From contig DASSOA010000118.1 in the NCBI GenBank assembly GCA_035701115.1, positions 1 through 30,355 on the forward strand: a DNA stretch of 30,355 nt, read 5' to 3'. The stretch comes from DASSKW01 sp035701115. Lineage in GTDB: Bacteria; Pseudomonadota; Gammaproteobacteria; Natronospirales; REEB76. The translations under genes and the position numbers were made by a program. The first letter of the stretch is position 1. Every line of letters begins with the position of its first letter. The notes below the pieces were generated by a model that did no database searches, was not told the origin of the DNA, and worked only from the letters and a program-made list of their open reading frames with translations. This document shows, in pieces, positions 15,983-25,600 of the stretch.

Positions 15983-16264
15983 TTACCAGCGGCCGCCGCG
16001 ATTACCGCCTTGCTGGCGTGGCTGCCGTTCTTGCGCTTCGTTAACGCGCAGCGGGCGACCGCCCATGTCCTTGCCGTTCAGTTCCTGAATGGCTTTTTGA
16101 GCAGCGCTCGGTTCCATTTCCACGAAGCCGAAGCCACGCGGACGACCGGTTTCGCGATCGGAGATCAGCTTGACCGACTGAACGGTGCCGAACTGCTCAA
16201 ACTTGGAACGGATTTCCTCTTCGGAAGCAGAAAAGGGCAGGTTGCCCACATAAATTGACGTCAT
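15983..16264 (-). CDS. Single-RRM RNA-binding protein
   Basis: The 93-residue product is one RNA recognition motif with a Gly/Arg/Gln tail. RNP2 is IYVGNL (residues 4-9) and RNP1 is RGFGFVEM (43-50), with the aromatic residues that stack on RNA bases present in both. The tail after residue 80 (RQPRQQGGNRGGRW) is RGG-like. Such small proteins in bacteria are often cold-responsive or abundant RNA-binding factors; the sequence does not show the target RNA. It stands alone with its own terminator and about 360 bases of non-coding DNA upstream. AAGG lies only 2 bases before the ATG, an unusually short spacing. Confidence 0.93.
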   Translation of the reverse strand: MTSIYVGNLPFSASEEEIRSKFEQFGTVQSVKLISDRETGRPRGFGFVEMEPSAAQKAIQELNGKDMGGRPLRVNEAQERQPRQQGGNRGGRW

Positions 16265-16625
16265 GGCCTTGATTCACTCTTCATGTAACAAAATAACCCA
16301 CCGCTGCCGAAGCTGCTGTGGTGCTCTCAGGGTTGCGGTTTGCTCGGCATAAAACCGGGACCTTGTCTGGCTGGTTTCATGATTTCGCGACCGTCGCCTT
16401 GTTGTTCGTTGACTGTAGTCACTTTGGTGCGGCGAGCCGGGTGATACCCCAAAAACGTCTGCAGATCTGTGACAGGTCCCGAACGGGTGTCAGAGCTTAC
16501 GCCACTTGCCCGACACTGTCCAATACCCTGAAGCCAGAAAAACTCCCGTTAAAACACAGGTCTGCCGCCGGTTCGGCACGCACTTTGCCGTATAATGCCG
16601 ACCCTTTACCCGCCAGCCAGCCCCT
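16265..16625. other. Divergent intergenic region between the RRM gene and typA
   Basis: This stretch of about 360 bases has no supportable gene. It must hold the RRM promoter (minus strand), which I could not identify with confidence, and the typA promoter (plus strand, TATAAT 16591-16596). An imperfect hairpin is present: TGACA (16470-16474) with TGTCA (16488-16492), and inside it CCCG (16478-16481) with CGGG (16484-16487). The A-rich leader of the RRM gene (complement of 16265-16305) may be an untranslated region, as is common for RNA-binding protein genes. Confidence 0.5.
16591..16596 (+). promoter_or_regulatory. Consensus -10 element for typA
   Basis: A perfect TATAAT lies 29 bases before the GTG start. 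It predicts a transcript start near 16603 and a leader of only about 23 bases. The -35 region (around 16568-16573) matches poorly. Confidence 0.5.
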
Positions 16626-18452
16626 GTGATCGAGAATCTCCGCAACATCGCCATTATTGCCCACGTAGACCATGGCAAGACCACGCTCGTGGACCAGCTT
16701 CTGAGGCAGTCCGGTACCCTGGATGCGCGCGCCGCGGCCCCGGAGCGGGTCATGGATTCCAACGACCTTGAGCGGGAGCGGGGCATTACGATCCTGGCCA
16801 AAAATACCGCCATTCGCTGGCGCGACTACCGGATCAACATCGTGGACACGCCCGGCCATGCCGATTTCGGCGGGGAAGTGGAGCGGGTGCTGTCCATGGT
16901 CGATTCCGTGTTGCTGCTGGTGGATGCCGTGGACGGTCCGATGCCTCAAACCCGGTTCGTGACCCAGAAGGCGTTTGCGCACGGCCTGAAGCCGATTGTG
17001 GTGATCAACAAGATTGATCGCGACGGAGCGCGGCCGTCCTGGGTGCTGGACCAGACGTTTGATCTGTTTGACAAGCTGGGCGCGTCGGAAGAGCAGCTGG
17101 ACTTCCCTGTGGTCTATGCCTCCGCATTACAGGGCTATGCCGGGCTTGATCCGGGGCAGCCGGCAAACGACATGACTCCGCTGTTTGAGGCCATAATCGG
17201 CCACTGCCCACCTCCGCCAGTGGAGATGGAAGGCCCGTTTCAGCTTCAAGTGAGCTCGCTGGACTATTCGAGCTATGTCGGCGCAATCGGTATCGGCCGG
17301 ATCGCGCGCGGACACATCGCGCGCAACAGCCCCGTGACGGTGATCGGGGCCGACGGTTCGCAGCGCAAGGAACGCGTCCTGCAGATCTACGGGTTTCTCG
17401 GATTGCACAAGGTCGAGGTGCAGGAGGCGCAGGCCGGGGACATCATCGCCTTTACCGGGATCCCCGCGCCGCGCATTTCCGACACGCTGTGTGATCCCGA
17501 ACACGTGGAGGCCTTGCCGGCGCTCACCGTGGACGAACCGACCATAAGCATGACTTTTGAAACCAACAGCTCGCCATTTTCCGGGCAGGACGGCAAGTTT
17601 CTGACCAGCCGGCAGATTCGCGAACGGCTGTATCGTGAAACGCTGCACAACGTTGCACTGCGCGTCGAGGACACGGAAGATCCGGAAAAATTCCGGGTTT
17701 CCGGCCGCGGTGAACTGCATCTGTCGGTATTGCTGGAGACCATGCGGCGTGAAGGCTACGAAATTGCCGTGTCGCGGCCACAGGTCATCCTTCACGAAGT
17801 CAACGGCGAACGCCACGAGCCGTACGAAGCAGTGACCGTGGATCTCGAAGAAAGGCATCAGGGGGGCATCATGGAAGCCCTCGGGCAGCGTGGCGGCGAA
17901 TTGACCGACATGCGCCCCGATGGACGCGGCCGCGTCCGCCTGGATTACATCGTGCCCGCGCGCGGATTGATCGGGTTCCAGACCGAGTTTCGCACGCTCA
18001 CCTCCGGAACCGGACTACTGCACCACGTATTTGATCACTATGGGGCGGCCAAAAATACCGGTATGACTCAACGGCAGAACGGCGCCATGATTTCCAATGC
18101 CACCGGCAAGGCTGTCGGTTATGCGCTGTTCAATCTGCAGGAACGTGGACGGTTGTTCGTCGCGCCGGGTGAACCGGTTTACGAGGGACAGATAGTAGGT
18201 ATTCATGCCCGCGACAACGATCTCACGGTGAATCCGCTCAAGGCCAAGCAGCTTACCAATATCCGTGCTGCCGGCAAGGACGACAATATCCTGCTGACCC
18301 CGGCGCTGAGGTTTTCGCTGGAGCAGGCCATGGAGTTCATTGAAGACGATGAACTGGTGGAGATTACGCCGCACAATATCCGGTTGCGCAAGCGCTTTCT
18401 CAAGGAGCATGAGCGCAAGAAAGCGTCACGCAGCACTGAAAGTGCAGCCTGA
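16626..18452 (+). CDS. typA: Ribosome-associated translational GTPase TypA/BipA
   Basis: TypA is a GTPase of the EF-G family that binds 70S ribosomes and helps ribosome assembly and stress adaptation. The 608-residue protein has the usual length. The GTPase motifs are AHVDHGKT (12-19, G1), RGITI (G2), DTPGHADFGGE (G3) and NKID (G4). The C-terminal domain unique to TypA is present, with SGRGELHLSVLLE and GRVRLDYIVPARGLIGFQTE. The start is GTG 16626, giving the standard MIENLRNIAIIAHVDHG; there is no clear Shine-Dalgarno sequence upstream. The next gene, pdxH, follows after 32 bases. Confidence 0.97.
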   Translation: MIENLRNIAIIAHVDHGKTTLVDQLLRQSGTLDARAAAPERVMDSNDLERERGITILAKNTAIRWRDYRINIVDTPGHADFGGEVERVLSMVDSVLLLVDAVDGPMPQTRFVTQKAFAHGLKPIVVINKIDRDGARPSWVLDQTFDLFDKLGASEEQLDFPVVYASALQGYAGLDPGQPANDMTPLFEAIIGHCPPPPVEMEGPFQLQVSSLDYSSYVGAIGIGRIARGHIARNSPVTVIGADGSQRKERVLQIYGFLGLHKVEVQEAQAGDIIAFTGIPAPRISDTLCDPEHVEALPALTVDEPTISMTFETNSSPFSGQDGKFLTSRQIRERLYRETLHNVALRVEDTEDPEKFRVSGRGELHLSVLLETMRREGYEIAVSRPQVILHEVNGERHEPYEAVTVDLEERHQGGIMEALGQRGGELTDMRPDGRGRVRLDYIVPARGLIGFQTEFRTLTSGTGLLHHVFDHYGAAKNTGMTQRQNGAMISNATGKAVGYALFNLQERGRLFVAPGEPVYEGQIVGIHARDNDLTVNPLKAKQLTNIRAAGKDDNILLTPALRFSLEQAMEFIEDDELVEITPHNIRLRKRFLKEHERKKASRSTESAA

Positions 18453-18484
18453 TCTTCTGACGTTGAGGTTGACGGCAAACCACA

Positions 18485-19078
18485 ATGAACGACGACGCAA
18501 TTTACCGGCAGGCAGTCGAACGCTTTTCGGATCTTTTCGCGCAAGCCAGGACGTTGCCGCTGGCCGAACCGACGGCGATGAGTCTGGCGACAGTTGGCGC
18601 TGACGGTCAGCCGTCAGTTCGAACAGTGTTGTTGAAAGCATTCGATGCGCGCGGCTTTGTGTTCTACACAAATAAGCGCAGCCGCAAGGCCGGTCAGATC
18701 GAATCAAACCACCGTGCCGCACTGTGCTTTTTCTGGCAGCCGCTGATGCAGCAGGTGCTGGTCGAGGGCCGCACTGCGGACCTGGAGGACGCGGAGGCCG
18801 ATAGTTATTGGGTGACGCGGCCGCGCATCAGCCAGATTGGGGCCTGGGCTTCATCCCAATCCGATATATTGACTGAGCGCGCCGAACTGGATCGGCGTTA
18901 CACGGAATTTGAAAAGAAGTTTGCGGGAAACCCCGTCCCGCGCCCGCCGCACTGGTCGGGGTACCGGCTGACGCCACAATTGATCGAGTTCTGGACCTCT
19001 CGCCCGGGCCGGCTCCATGAGCGCGAGCGGTATTTTCTGCAAGACGGCGCATGGCAGTACTCGCTGATCTATCCCTGA
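18485..19078 (+). CDS. pdxH: Pyridoxamine 5'-phosphate oxidase
   Basis: PdxH is an FMN enzyme that oxidises pyridoxine or pyridoxamine 5'-phosphate to pyridoxal 5'-phosphate, the last step of vitamin B6 synthesis and salvage. The 197-residue protein contains SVRTVLLKAFDARGFVFYTN and SRKAGQIESN (FMN and substrate contacts), ALCFFWQPLMQQVLVEG, ISQIGAWASSQS and the C-terminal RPGRLHERERY, all characteristic. It lacks the first about 20 residues of the enteric enzyme, which are variable and not essential in the family. It lies between typA and dusA with short gaps, so co-transcription is likely. Confidence 0.95.
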   Translation: MNDDAIYRQAVERFSDLFAQARTLPLAEPTAMSLATVGADGQPSVRTVLLKAFDARGFVFYTNKRSRKAGQIESNHRAALCFFWQPLMQQVLVEGRTADLEDAEADSYWVTRPRISQIGAWASSQSDILTERAELDRRYTEFEKKFAGNPVPRPPHWSGYRLTPQLIEFWTSRPGRLHERERYFLQDGAWQYSLIYP

Positions 19079-19090
19079 CGCGCTAATCCG

Positions 19091-20098
19091 ATGCTGAGCG
19101 TGCCTGGCAATTCCGATTCTCTCGCCAACGCGACACACCGTGTGTGTGTCGCGCCGATGATGGATTACACGGATCGCCATTTCCGCTATTTGCTGCGTTT
19201 GATGACGCGTCACACGCGTCTTTACACCGAGATGGTGACCTCAGGTGCCATATTGCATGGTCAGCGCGATCGTTTTCTTGCGTTTCATCCCGCCGAGCAT
19301 CCGGTAGCGCTTCAGCTTGGCGGCTCCGATCCTGAAGAACTGGCAGCTTGCGCGCGTATCGGCGCCGCGTATGGCTACGATGAAATCAATCTCAACGTCG
19401 GCTGTCCAAGTGACCGGGTGCAATCCGGGCGTTTTGGTGCCTGCCTGATGGCAGAACCGGCTCTGGTGGCCGAATGTGTCAGCGCGATGATTGCCGCATG
19501 CAGCATGCCGGTCACAGTCAAAACGCGAATCGGAATTGACCATCGCGACAGCTATGAAGAATTGCAGGAGTTTGTGGCACGTATTGCCCGGGCGGGCTGC
19601 CGGACGGTCATCGTGCATGCGCGCAAAGCCTGGTTGCAGGGGCTGAGCCCTAAGCAGAATCGTGAAATTCCGCCACTCCGATACGATGTGGTGCGTCGGC
19701 TCAAAGCTGATTTTCCATCTCTTGAAATCATTATCAACGGGGGAATTCGCGCGTTGGACGAGATGGAGCATCATCTGGACGGGCTGGATGGCGTCATGAT
19801 CGGTCGCGAAGCGTGCAGCAATCCCTATCTGTTTGCCGACGTTGACCGGCGCTTTTTTGATTCGTCTGTGGCGGTGCCGTCGCGGCAGGACATCGTCAAC
19901 GCCTATATTCCCTATGTCGTTTCGCAACTGAAGGCGGGCATTCCGCTGGCACGCCTCACACGGCATTTGCTTGGCCTGTATCAGGGGCAGCCCGGTGCAC
20001 GGCGCTGGCGTCGGGCTCTCAGCGAATGGGGGCATCAACCGGATGCCGGGGTGGGTATGCTCACGGACGCACTGACGCTGGTTCCGGATGCGGCATGA
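19091..20098 (+). CDS. dusA: tRNA-dihydrouridine(20/20a) synthase DusA
   Basis: DusA is an FMN enzyme that reduces uridine to dihydrouridine in the D-loop of tRNA. The 335-residue protein opens with RVCVAPMMDYTDRHFR, the DusA form of the FMN-binding motif. The catalytic Cys105 is in NLNVGCPSDRVQSGRFGACL. VIVHARKAWLQGLSPKQNRE is specific to the DusA subgroup and separates it from DusB and DusC. NGGIRALDEM and VMIGREACSNPYLF complete the barrel. The start is ATG 19091, 12 bases after pdxH, with only a weak ribosome-binding site. No terminator is seen after it. Confidence 0.95.
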   Translation: MLSVPGNSDSLANATHRVCVAPMMDYTDRHFRYLLRLMTRHTRLYTEMVTSGAILHGQRDRFLAFHPAEHPVALQLGGSDPEELAACARIGAAYGYDEINLNVGCPSDRVQSGRFGACLMAEPALVAECVSAMIAACSMPVTVKTRIGIDHRDSYEELQEFVARIARAGCRTVIVHARKAWLQGLSPKQNREIPPLRYDVVRRLKADFPSLEIIINGGIRALDEMEHHLDGLDGVMIGREACSNPYLFADVDRRFFDSSVAVPSRQDIVNAYIPYVVSQLKAGIPLARLTRHLLGLYQGQPGARRWRRALSEWGHQPDAGVGMLTDALTLVPDAA

Positions 20099-20206
20099 TC
20101 AGCGGTGCATTCCGCATCGTATATGGCCGTCAAGGTCCGAATCCCTGGCTTGATCCGTTACAATATCGTTCCGCACGGCGTTACGCCGGCTAACAGCACA
20201 GATCCC

Positions 20207-21040
20207 ATGAGCCGACGCAATCGTTCAGCGCCATCCCGGCGCAAGATCACTATGGCCAGCCGGGCCGACAAGCACGACTTGTATCAGAGGTCGGTTCAGG
20301 ACGTCGGCTGGGAAGTGGGCTTTCTTGACCGTATTTTTCGCGATATTCGCGGACGGGCGCCCATAAGTCTGCGTGAAGATTTTTGCGGTACGGCGCTGGC
20401 TGCCTGTGAGTGGGTGCGCCGTTATTCAAAGCGCACCGCAGTCGGCGTGGATCTCGATGCCGATGTACTGGAATGGGGGCGTATGCACAACCTGGCGACA
20501 CTCAGCCCCGGGGCACGCCAGCGCATCGAGCTTGTGCAACAGGACGTTCTGAAGGCCCGCACCCGGCCGGTTGATATGCTGCTTGCATTCAACTTCAGCT
20601 ACTGGATATTCAAGGAGCGCGCCACGCTCAGGCGGTATTTCCGGCGTGCCCGTGAAAGTCTGAGCGCAGACGGGCTGTTTCTCATTGATGCGTATGGCGG
20701 ATCTGACGCCTATGTCGAAATGCGGGAACGGGACGATCTGGGACGATTCACGTACATCTGGGACCAGGCCGACTACGACCCGGTGTCCGGGGACACGACC
20801 TGTTATATCCATTTTGCGTTTCCGGATGGATCACGCTTGAACCGGGCGTTCACCTATCATTGGCGCCTCTGGACGCTGCCGGAACTCAGGGAACTTTTGC
20901 TCGAGGCCGGCTTTTCGTCGGTTCGGGTCTATCTGGAAGGCACCGATACCGAGACCGGAGAAGGGACCGGCGAGTTTGAACTGGTGGAGCGGGGCGAGGC
21001 TGATCCGGCATGGATCGCCTATCTGGTGGCGCAGCCTTGA
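20207..21040 (+). CDS. Class I SAM-dependent methyltransferase
   Basis: The 277-residue product has a Rossmann-fold methyltransferase core. The SAM-binding start is REDFCGTALAACEW (about 56-69), where FCGT replaces the usual GxGxG. VGVDLDADVLEWG follows as the acidic loop, then LVQQDVLKAR and MLLAFNFSYW at motif IV. FLIDAYGG and the late WRLWTLPELRELLLEAGF match the same family of uncharacterised methyltransferases. The substrate is unknown. I prefer the start MSRRNRS at 20207 because residues from an earlier start (20105) are not conserved-looking, but neither site has a strong ribosome-binding site. The basic N-terminal 20 residues are unusual. It follows dusA by about 108 bases. Confidence 0.8.
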   Translation: MSRRNRSAPSRRKITMASRADKHDLYQRSVQDVGWEVGFLDRIFRDIRGRAPISLREDFCGTALAACEWVRRYSKRTAVGVDLDADVLEWGRMHNLATLSPGARQRIELVQQDVLKARTRPVDMLLAFNFSYWIFKERATLRRYFRRARESLSADGLFLIDAYGGSDAYVEMRERDDLGRFTYIWDQADYDPVSGDTTCYIHFAFPDGSRLNRAFTYHWRLWTLPELRELLLEAGFSSVRVYLEGTDTETGEGTGEFELVERGEADPAWIAYLVAQP

Positions 21041-21072
21041 CCGCCGGTACGGGCCTGTTCCGCGGCGTCTCA

Positions 21073-21081
21073 TGGTATATT
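21073..21081 (+). promoter_or_regulatory. Possible extended -10 promoter of the cyclase gene
   Basis: TGGTATATT (TG, one base, TATATT) matches an extended -10 box about 66 bases before the cyclase ATG. No good -35 box is seen. A 6-bp GC hairpin (GCCCCG / CGGGGC) follows in the leader. Confidence 0.3.
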
Positions 21082-21146
21082 GGTAAATAAGTTGCCGGCC
21101 CCGTTTACCGGGGCGGCGGGGTCGGGGGTTCGTCCTGAAGCAGGCG

Positions 21147-22043
21147 ATGGTCAAGGAAACAAAACTCACTATTCTTTTCGCGGATGTCTGCGGCAGCACC
21201 AAGCTGTACGAGACCATGGGCGATACGACCGCACGGGATACCGTCGGGAATTGCGTCGCCATCATGCGCGAGGAAACCGAGCGGCAATCCGGCCGGGTCG
21301 TCAAGACGATCGGGGACGAAGCCATGTCGGTGTTTGAATCCCCCGATGCCGCGGCAGACGCCGCCAGTGCCATGCAGGAGCGCATTTCGAACAGCATGGT
21401 AGTTGAAGGCCGCAGCATCCAGATACGCACAGGCTTTCATTACGGCCCGGTAATCGTCGAGGCGGATGGCGATGTTTATGGCGATGCCGTCAATACCGCC
21501 GCACGTATGGCGGGCCAAGCCAAAGCAGGTCAGATATTGACCACGGCCGGCACGGTCGCCCACTTGTCACCTGCCTGGCAGGCTTCGACCCGTCAGATTG
21601 ACCGGGCAGTGGTCAAAGGCAAACGTGACGAAATCGACATGATTGAGCTGATCTGGCAGCGCGAAGACGTGACGCGCATGGCAACGTCCTGGGCGTCCAG
21701 CGCAGCACCGCGCAGCAAAGCGCGGCTCTTGTTGCGGTACAGGGATCAGCAGGCAGAAATCAGCGAAGCCAATCCCTCGGTCGTGATGGGAAGGGCCGAA
21801 GAGAACGATCTGGTTGTAAAGCACACGCTCATATCGCGTCTTCACGCGAGGGTGGAATACCGCAAAGGCAATTTCGTGCTGGTGGATCAGAGCATCAACG
21901 GTACCTATGTGCGCACCTCAACCGGTGAGGAGTTGTTCGTCAGACGCGACAACTATCCCATCAAGGGTACCGGAATCATTGCACTTGGCCAGCGCCTGCC
22001 TCCGGAATCACCGGACGCCATCTCTTTCCAATCTGAAGAATAG
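21147..22043 (+). CDS. Class III nucleotide cyclase with C-terminal FHA domain
   Basis: The 298-residue soluble protein joins a cyclase catalytic domain (about 5-170) to an FHA phosphothreonine-binding domain (about 190-275). The metal-binding Asp13 (FADVCGST) and Asp57 (KTIGDE) are present, as are the transition-state pair Asn116 and Arg120 (GDAVNTAARM). Lys53 and Asp109 occupy the base-specifying positions and fit ATP, so I expect cAMP rather than cGMP. In the FHA part, Gly215-Arg216, Ser230-x-x-His233 and Asn251-Gly-Thr are the conserved binding residues. It has no membrane segment or other sensor, so the FHA domain is the likely input. It is convergent with the kinase operon; the stops are only 25 bases apart. 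Confidence 0.92.
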   Translation: MVKETKLTILFADVCGSTKLYETMGDTTARDTVGNCVAIMREETERQSGRVVKTIGDEAMSVFESPDAAADAASAMQERISNSMVVEGRSIQIRTGFHYGPVIVEADGDVYGDAVNTAARMAGQAKAGQILTTAGTVAHLSPAWQASTRQIDRAVVKGKRDEIDMIELIWQREDVTRMATSWASSAAPRSKARLLLRYRDQQAEISEANPSVVMGRAEENDLVVKHTLISRLHARVEYRKGNFVLVDQSINGTYVRTSTGEELFVRRDNYPIKGTGIIALGQRLPPESPDAISFQSEE

Positions 22044-22068
22044 ACTTAAAGATTCCGTTTGACCGGTT

Positions 22069-22668
22069 TCACTCCTCGGGTTTGACTCCAAGCGTACTTG
22101 CCATGACTTGCAGACTTGCAAGCTGAGCTTCCGTGTCGCCTGAACCGGGAGTCAAGCCGGCCATTGCGCGCTGCGAAACAATCTGTTGCCGCAACTCGGA
22201 GGCAAGCCGGGGGAAGCGGTAATCCTTCCTGGCATTTTCCCGTTCTACCTGGGGCAGACTGTTCCACTGATCTACAAAATTTCGAACGTTCCTGGCGCTC
22301 CAGTCGTTGTTGTGCAGAAACGTCTGTATCAGCAGTGAACCGGGCGAAGCGTCCTGTACGGTTGCGCGAGAGTGACCGGCCGCAGATTCCGCGGCACGAC
22401 TTGCTTGATGACGCGGTAGCAGCAACCAGAGTGCTGAACCAACGATGAGCACCAAGACAAGCGCGGCACCACCAATCACTGCCGGCCTGAGCGATTTGGT
22501 GTGCATGGCCGCGGAGCGGCTGACCGGCTTGTGCTGGTCATAGATCAGCGGGGTCTTGCCGCTGACTATATCGTCGATCAACTCGTGCCGACGGGCGCGA
22601 TATTCCTCCAGGCTCAATTCGCCTGCGGCGTGGCGGCGGGCAAGTTCTCGGACAGGAGAAGCGCTCAC
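22069..22668 (-). CDS. SHOCT-like single-pass membrane protein
   Basis: The 199-residue product begins with a short helical module, VRELARRHAAGELSLEEYRARR, that matches the pattern of SHOCT domains (short C-terminal-type oligomerisation helices). One membrane helix follows (about 64-84, VIGGAALVLVLIVGSALWLLL), then a soluble domain of about 110 residues, probably periplasmic. I do not recognise that domain; it is helical and Gln/Leu-rich. The GTG at 22668 overlaps the kinase stop (GTGA), so it is translationally coupled to the kinase and likely works with it. The frame runs open further upstream inside the kinase gene, but that part reads as shadow. The start has GACAAG rather than a strong ribosome-binding site before it. 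Confidence 0.72.
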   Translation of the reverse strand: MSASPVRELARRHAAGELSLEEYRARRHELIDDIVSGKTPLIYDQHKPVSRSAAMHTKSLRPAVIGGAALVLVLIVGSALWLLLPRHQASRAAESAAGHSRATVQDASPGSLLIQTFLHNNDWSARNVRNFVDQWNSLPQVERENARKDYRFPRLASELRQQIVSQRAMAGLTPGSGDTEAQLASLQVMASTLGVKPEE

Positions 22669-25600
22669 TTGTCGAGATCTCTGGCGACGCGGAAACCGGT
22701 GAGAGCATCGGGTGCGCCATTGTCCGGCCGCAGGAGACTGGTGCTGCATTGCGAAAGCGCATCCTGGTAGTCACCGCCGGCCGCTTCAAGACTGCCACCA
22801 TCACTGACTAGCTCCTGAGCGTTACCGACGTAGTTGGTCAGACCCCACGCATTGGCGCGGCCCGTTTCTGTATTCACCATGGACAGGCCCTTGATAATCT
22901 GTCCGCCCAGCGTGACCTGACAGTTAAAGTCCCGGTTTGTATCGGTGCCACCGGCACTGGCCGCATATTTCCACTGTTGATAACTTGGCAGGTAGTAATG
23001 CTCGCCGCTCTTGTCAGAGAGCCAGGCAATGTATTGCTTGATTTCACTGTAGGGAACATTGGTGATGGGCAGGCCCGCATCGCCGGCGGAAGGCTTGCAT
23101 TGGCCGCTGTTGCGACAATATTCGTTCCACTGTCCAACCGACACTTCATATTTACCGATAGCAAATGCCTGAACTCCACTTCCGCCGGGAACAACAACAA
23201 GGACCGGGCCGCGAGCGCTGCCGAGTTTGTCGTAACATTCAGCGCGACCTTGCCGGCCGTAGCCGGCAAGATCAGCAGTGCATGGTTTGCCGCCATTGCT
23301 GCTCTGGGTCGCAGTTTGAGCAGTCGCAAAGCTCCGTTTGTATTCCGCCTGATAGGTTGGATTATCCGCCCAGAGACGCATTGCGTAGGCCAGGTATTCT
23401 TTCGCCTGGCTCGCCTGGCCGGTCTGCATGTAGCGCTGATAGGCGACGTAATACTGATTGGCCTTCGCTTCGGCTGCCTGCAGCTGATTTCCGAATGCCT
23501 CCAGATCGGCGTTTCCTGGCTCCTGCTTTTGTCCCTGATCCAGAAATTCCTGCGCTTTGGAAAGGTCATTTTGAGCCATTGCCGCGCGTCCCAATTTGGC
23601 AAACTTGGACGGCAGTTGCGGCTTGGGCAGGGTGATCTTCTGGATCAGCTGGCTGTCGGTGAATGTCTGCTTGGCTGCGCTGAGCAGGTCGTTTGCGGTC
23701 ACCAGATCGCCCGTGTTTTTGAGGTCCTCAATATGCTGTGCAAGTTTCTTCATCAGGCTGTCAGCAATTTTTGACTGTTCTTTCGGAAAAAGTTGTTCAA
23801 CCTTGTCAAGGCCGGCTTTCAGGTCAGACATGCCTGACGCCTGTATGGTGTCAACTGATGCCAACAAAGCTGCCCGCTGCGCCTGGTTGCTGTATTCCGT
23901 GAGCGCTTTCTTCAAATCGTCGAGCTGCTGGTACTTCAGGCCGGCCTGCACAAATGCGACTGCATGCTTGTAATCCCCATTAACGGCACTGTTTTGTGCG
24001 AGCCGCAGATAACCGAGTGCATATTCCTGTGGCGCGGTTTCCGTGAAGAATTTGTCGTTGGCAGGCAGTTGTTGCTGCAACGCGGCGTAGGTTGTATTGG
24101 CGTCATTGATCTGGCCCGCATTGACCTGCAATTGGAATGTGCTCTCCAGATTGCTGATCTGAGCCAGGCGCTGGCGTTCAGCGTGCTGTTTCTGGAAGGT
24201 GGTTTGCGCCTGGGCAATGGTTTGTTCAGCTTGTCCGAACTCCGGATAGTCTGGCGCATATGTCTTGCCATTCGCAATGAGGTTGTTTGCCGCTTCAAAT
24301 CTATCCTGTTGCGCCATCTGCTCGGCCAGTTTTATGTAGGTCTGGGCAATGCTGTTGCGCAGACTGTCAAACCAGGTCATGTCATTGGGTTGCAGAAGCG
24401 CGATTGTTTCCTGGAATGTTCCAAGCAGCTGCGCGTCCCAGTCACTGTCATATTTTGCGTTTGCCAGGAGTTTCGCGATTGCATCACGATGCTGTTGTAC
24501 CTGTTGCAGCCGCTGCTGCATGTTGGCGGGGACATAACCCGCCTGGACTTCAACCTGCGATAGTGCCTGGCGCTGTTTCAACAGTTCGGTGACTGAAAGC
24601 AGATGAGAGTAGGTAAATAGTATGCTCTCTGCCTTGTCCCACTGCTTTTGTTGAGCGGCATCATTCAAGGCACTCTGCAGTGCCGAATTAAGCGGATCGT
24701 GCAGTTTCTGGAGAATCGCATCCGCGGGGCTTAAAGCCTCCAGTTTCAGCATCGCTGTTCTGATCGAGTCATAATCGTCCAGAGACTGCAGGTGGGGAAT
24801 TGCGGTCTTGATTTGCGTTTCAAGCTGCGCAATCAGCTGGGCATCCTGTTCCCGCTTCAGTTCGACCTTGACCTGATCCTGCAGGTTGAGGAGGTCGGCA
24901 TCTTTTGGGGCGTAGCTCAGAGCAACCTGGAGAACATCGCTGGCCTGTTTGTAATCGCCGGTTTTGGCGTACTGACGGATCATGTCGGCGTAATGACCGA
25001 TCAGCACGGCGTTGTTGAGCATTGGGCTTGTCGGTGCTGCGGCCCTGACAATCTTGATCGTATCGGTTATGTCCTGGCCCTCACGCGGCATCAGATTGCC
25101 GCTCTTGAGGTCTGCCTGGAACCGCGTATTCATGTTGACCAGCAGCGTGGCGAGTCTGTTATTCAGTGAAGCCTTTTCCTGGGCCAGCTCCGCCGAATCC
25201 GAATAATAGCCGGTGGCCTTGTCGATTTCATTGAGCGCAGCCGCAAAGTTGTAATTGCCCTTGGTGTCGTCTACCTCGGATTCAGCCTGCTGCTCAAAGT
25301 ATTTGATTATCCGGTCCTTGGCGTTATCAAGAATGTAGCGCTGGGAATCCTTGTCGAGTTCCTTTATGAGTTGCAGACCCTGCGGAACGCTGATTGCTCC
25401 CGATTCGATCTGTGCCGTAATCTGGTTGTTGCGGCGGGTGTGGAGATAGTCCACAACCGGCTTGTATCCGAGCGCGACAAGGACGACGATGGCGATTGTG
25501 CCGCCGATTGCGTACTGTTTGACGTAGCTTTTCTTGGGGCGGATGTCTTCCCAGAATTCCTCCACTGAGGACGTGCGATCATCCCGCTTCAGTGCAAGGG

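Noticed and set aside
19241..20038. Open frame of 265 codons on the minus strand.
   Set aside because: It is antisense to dusA, whose motifs are complete.
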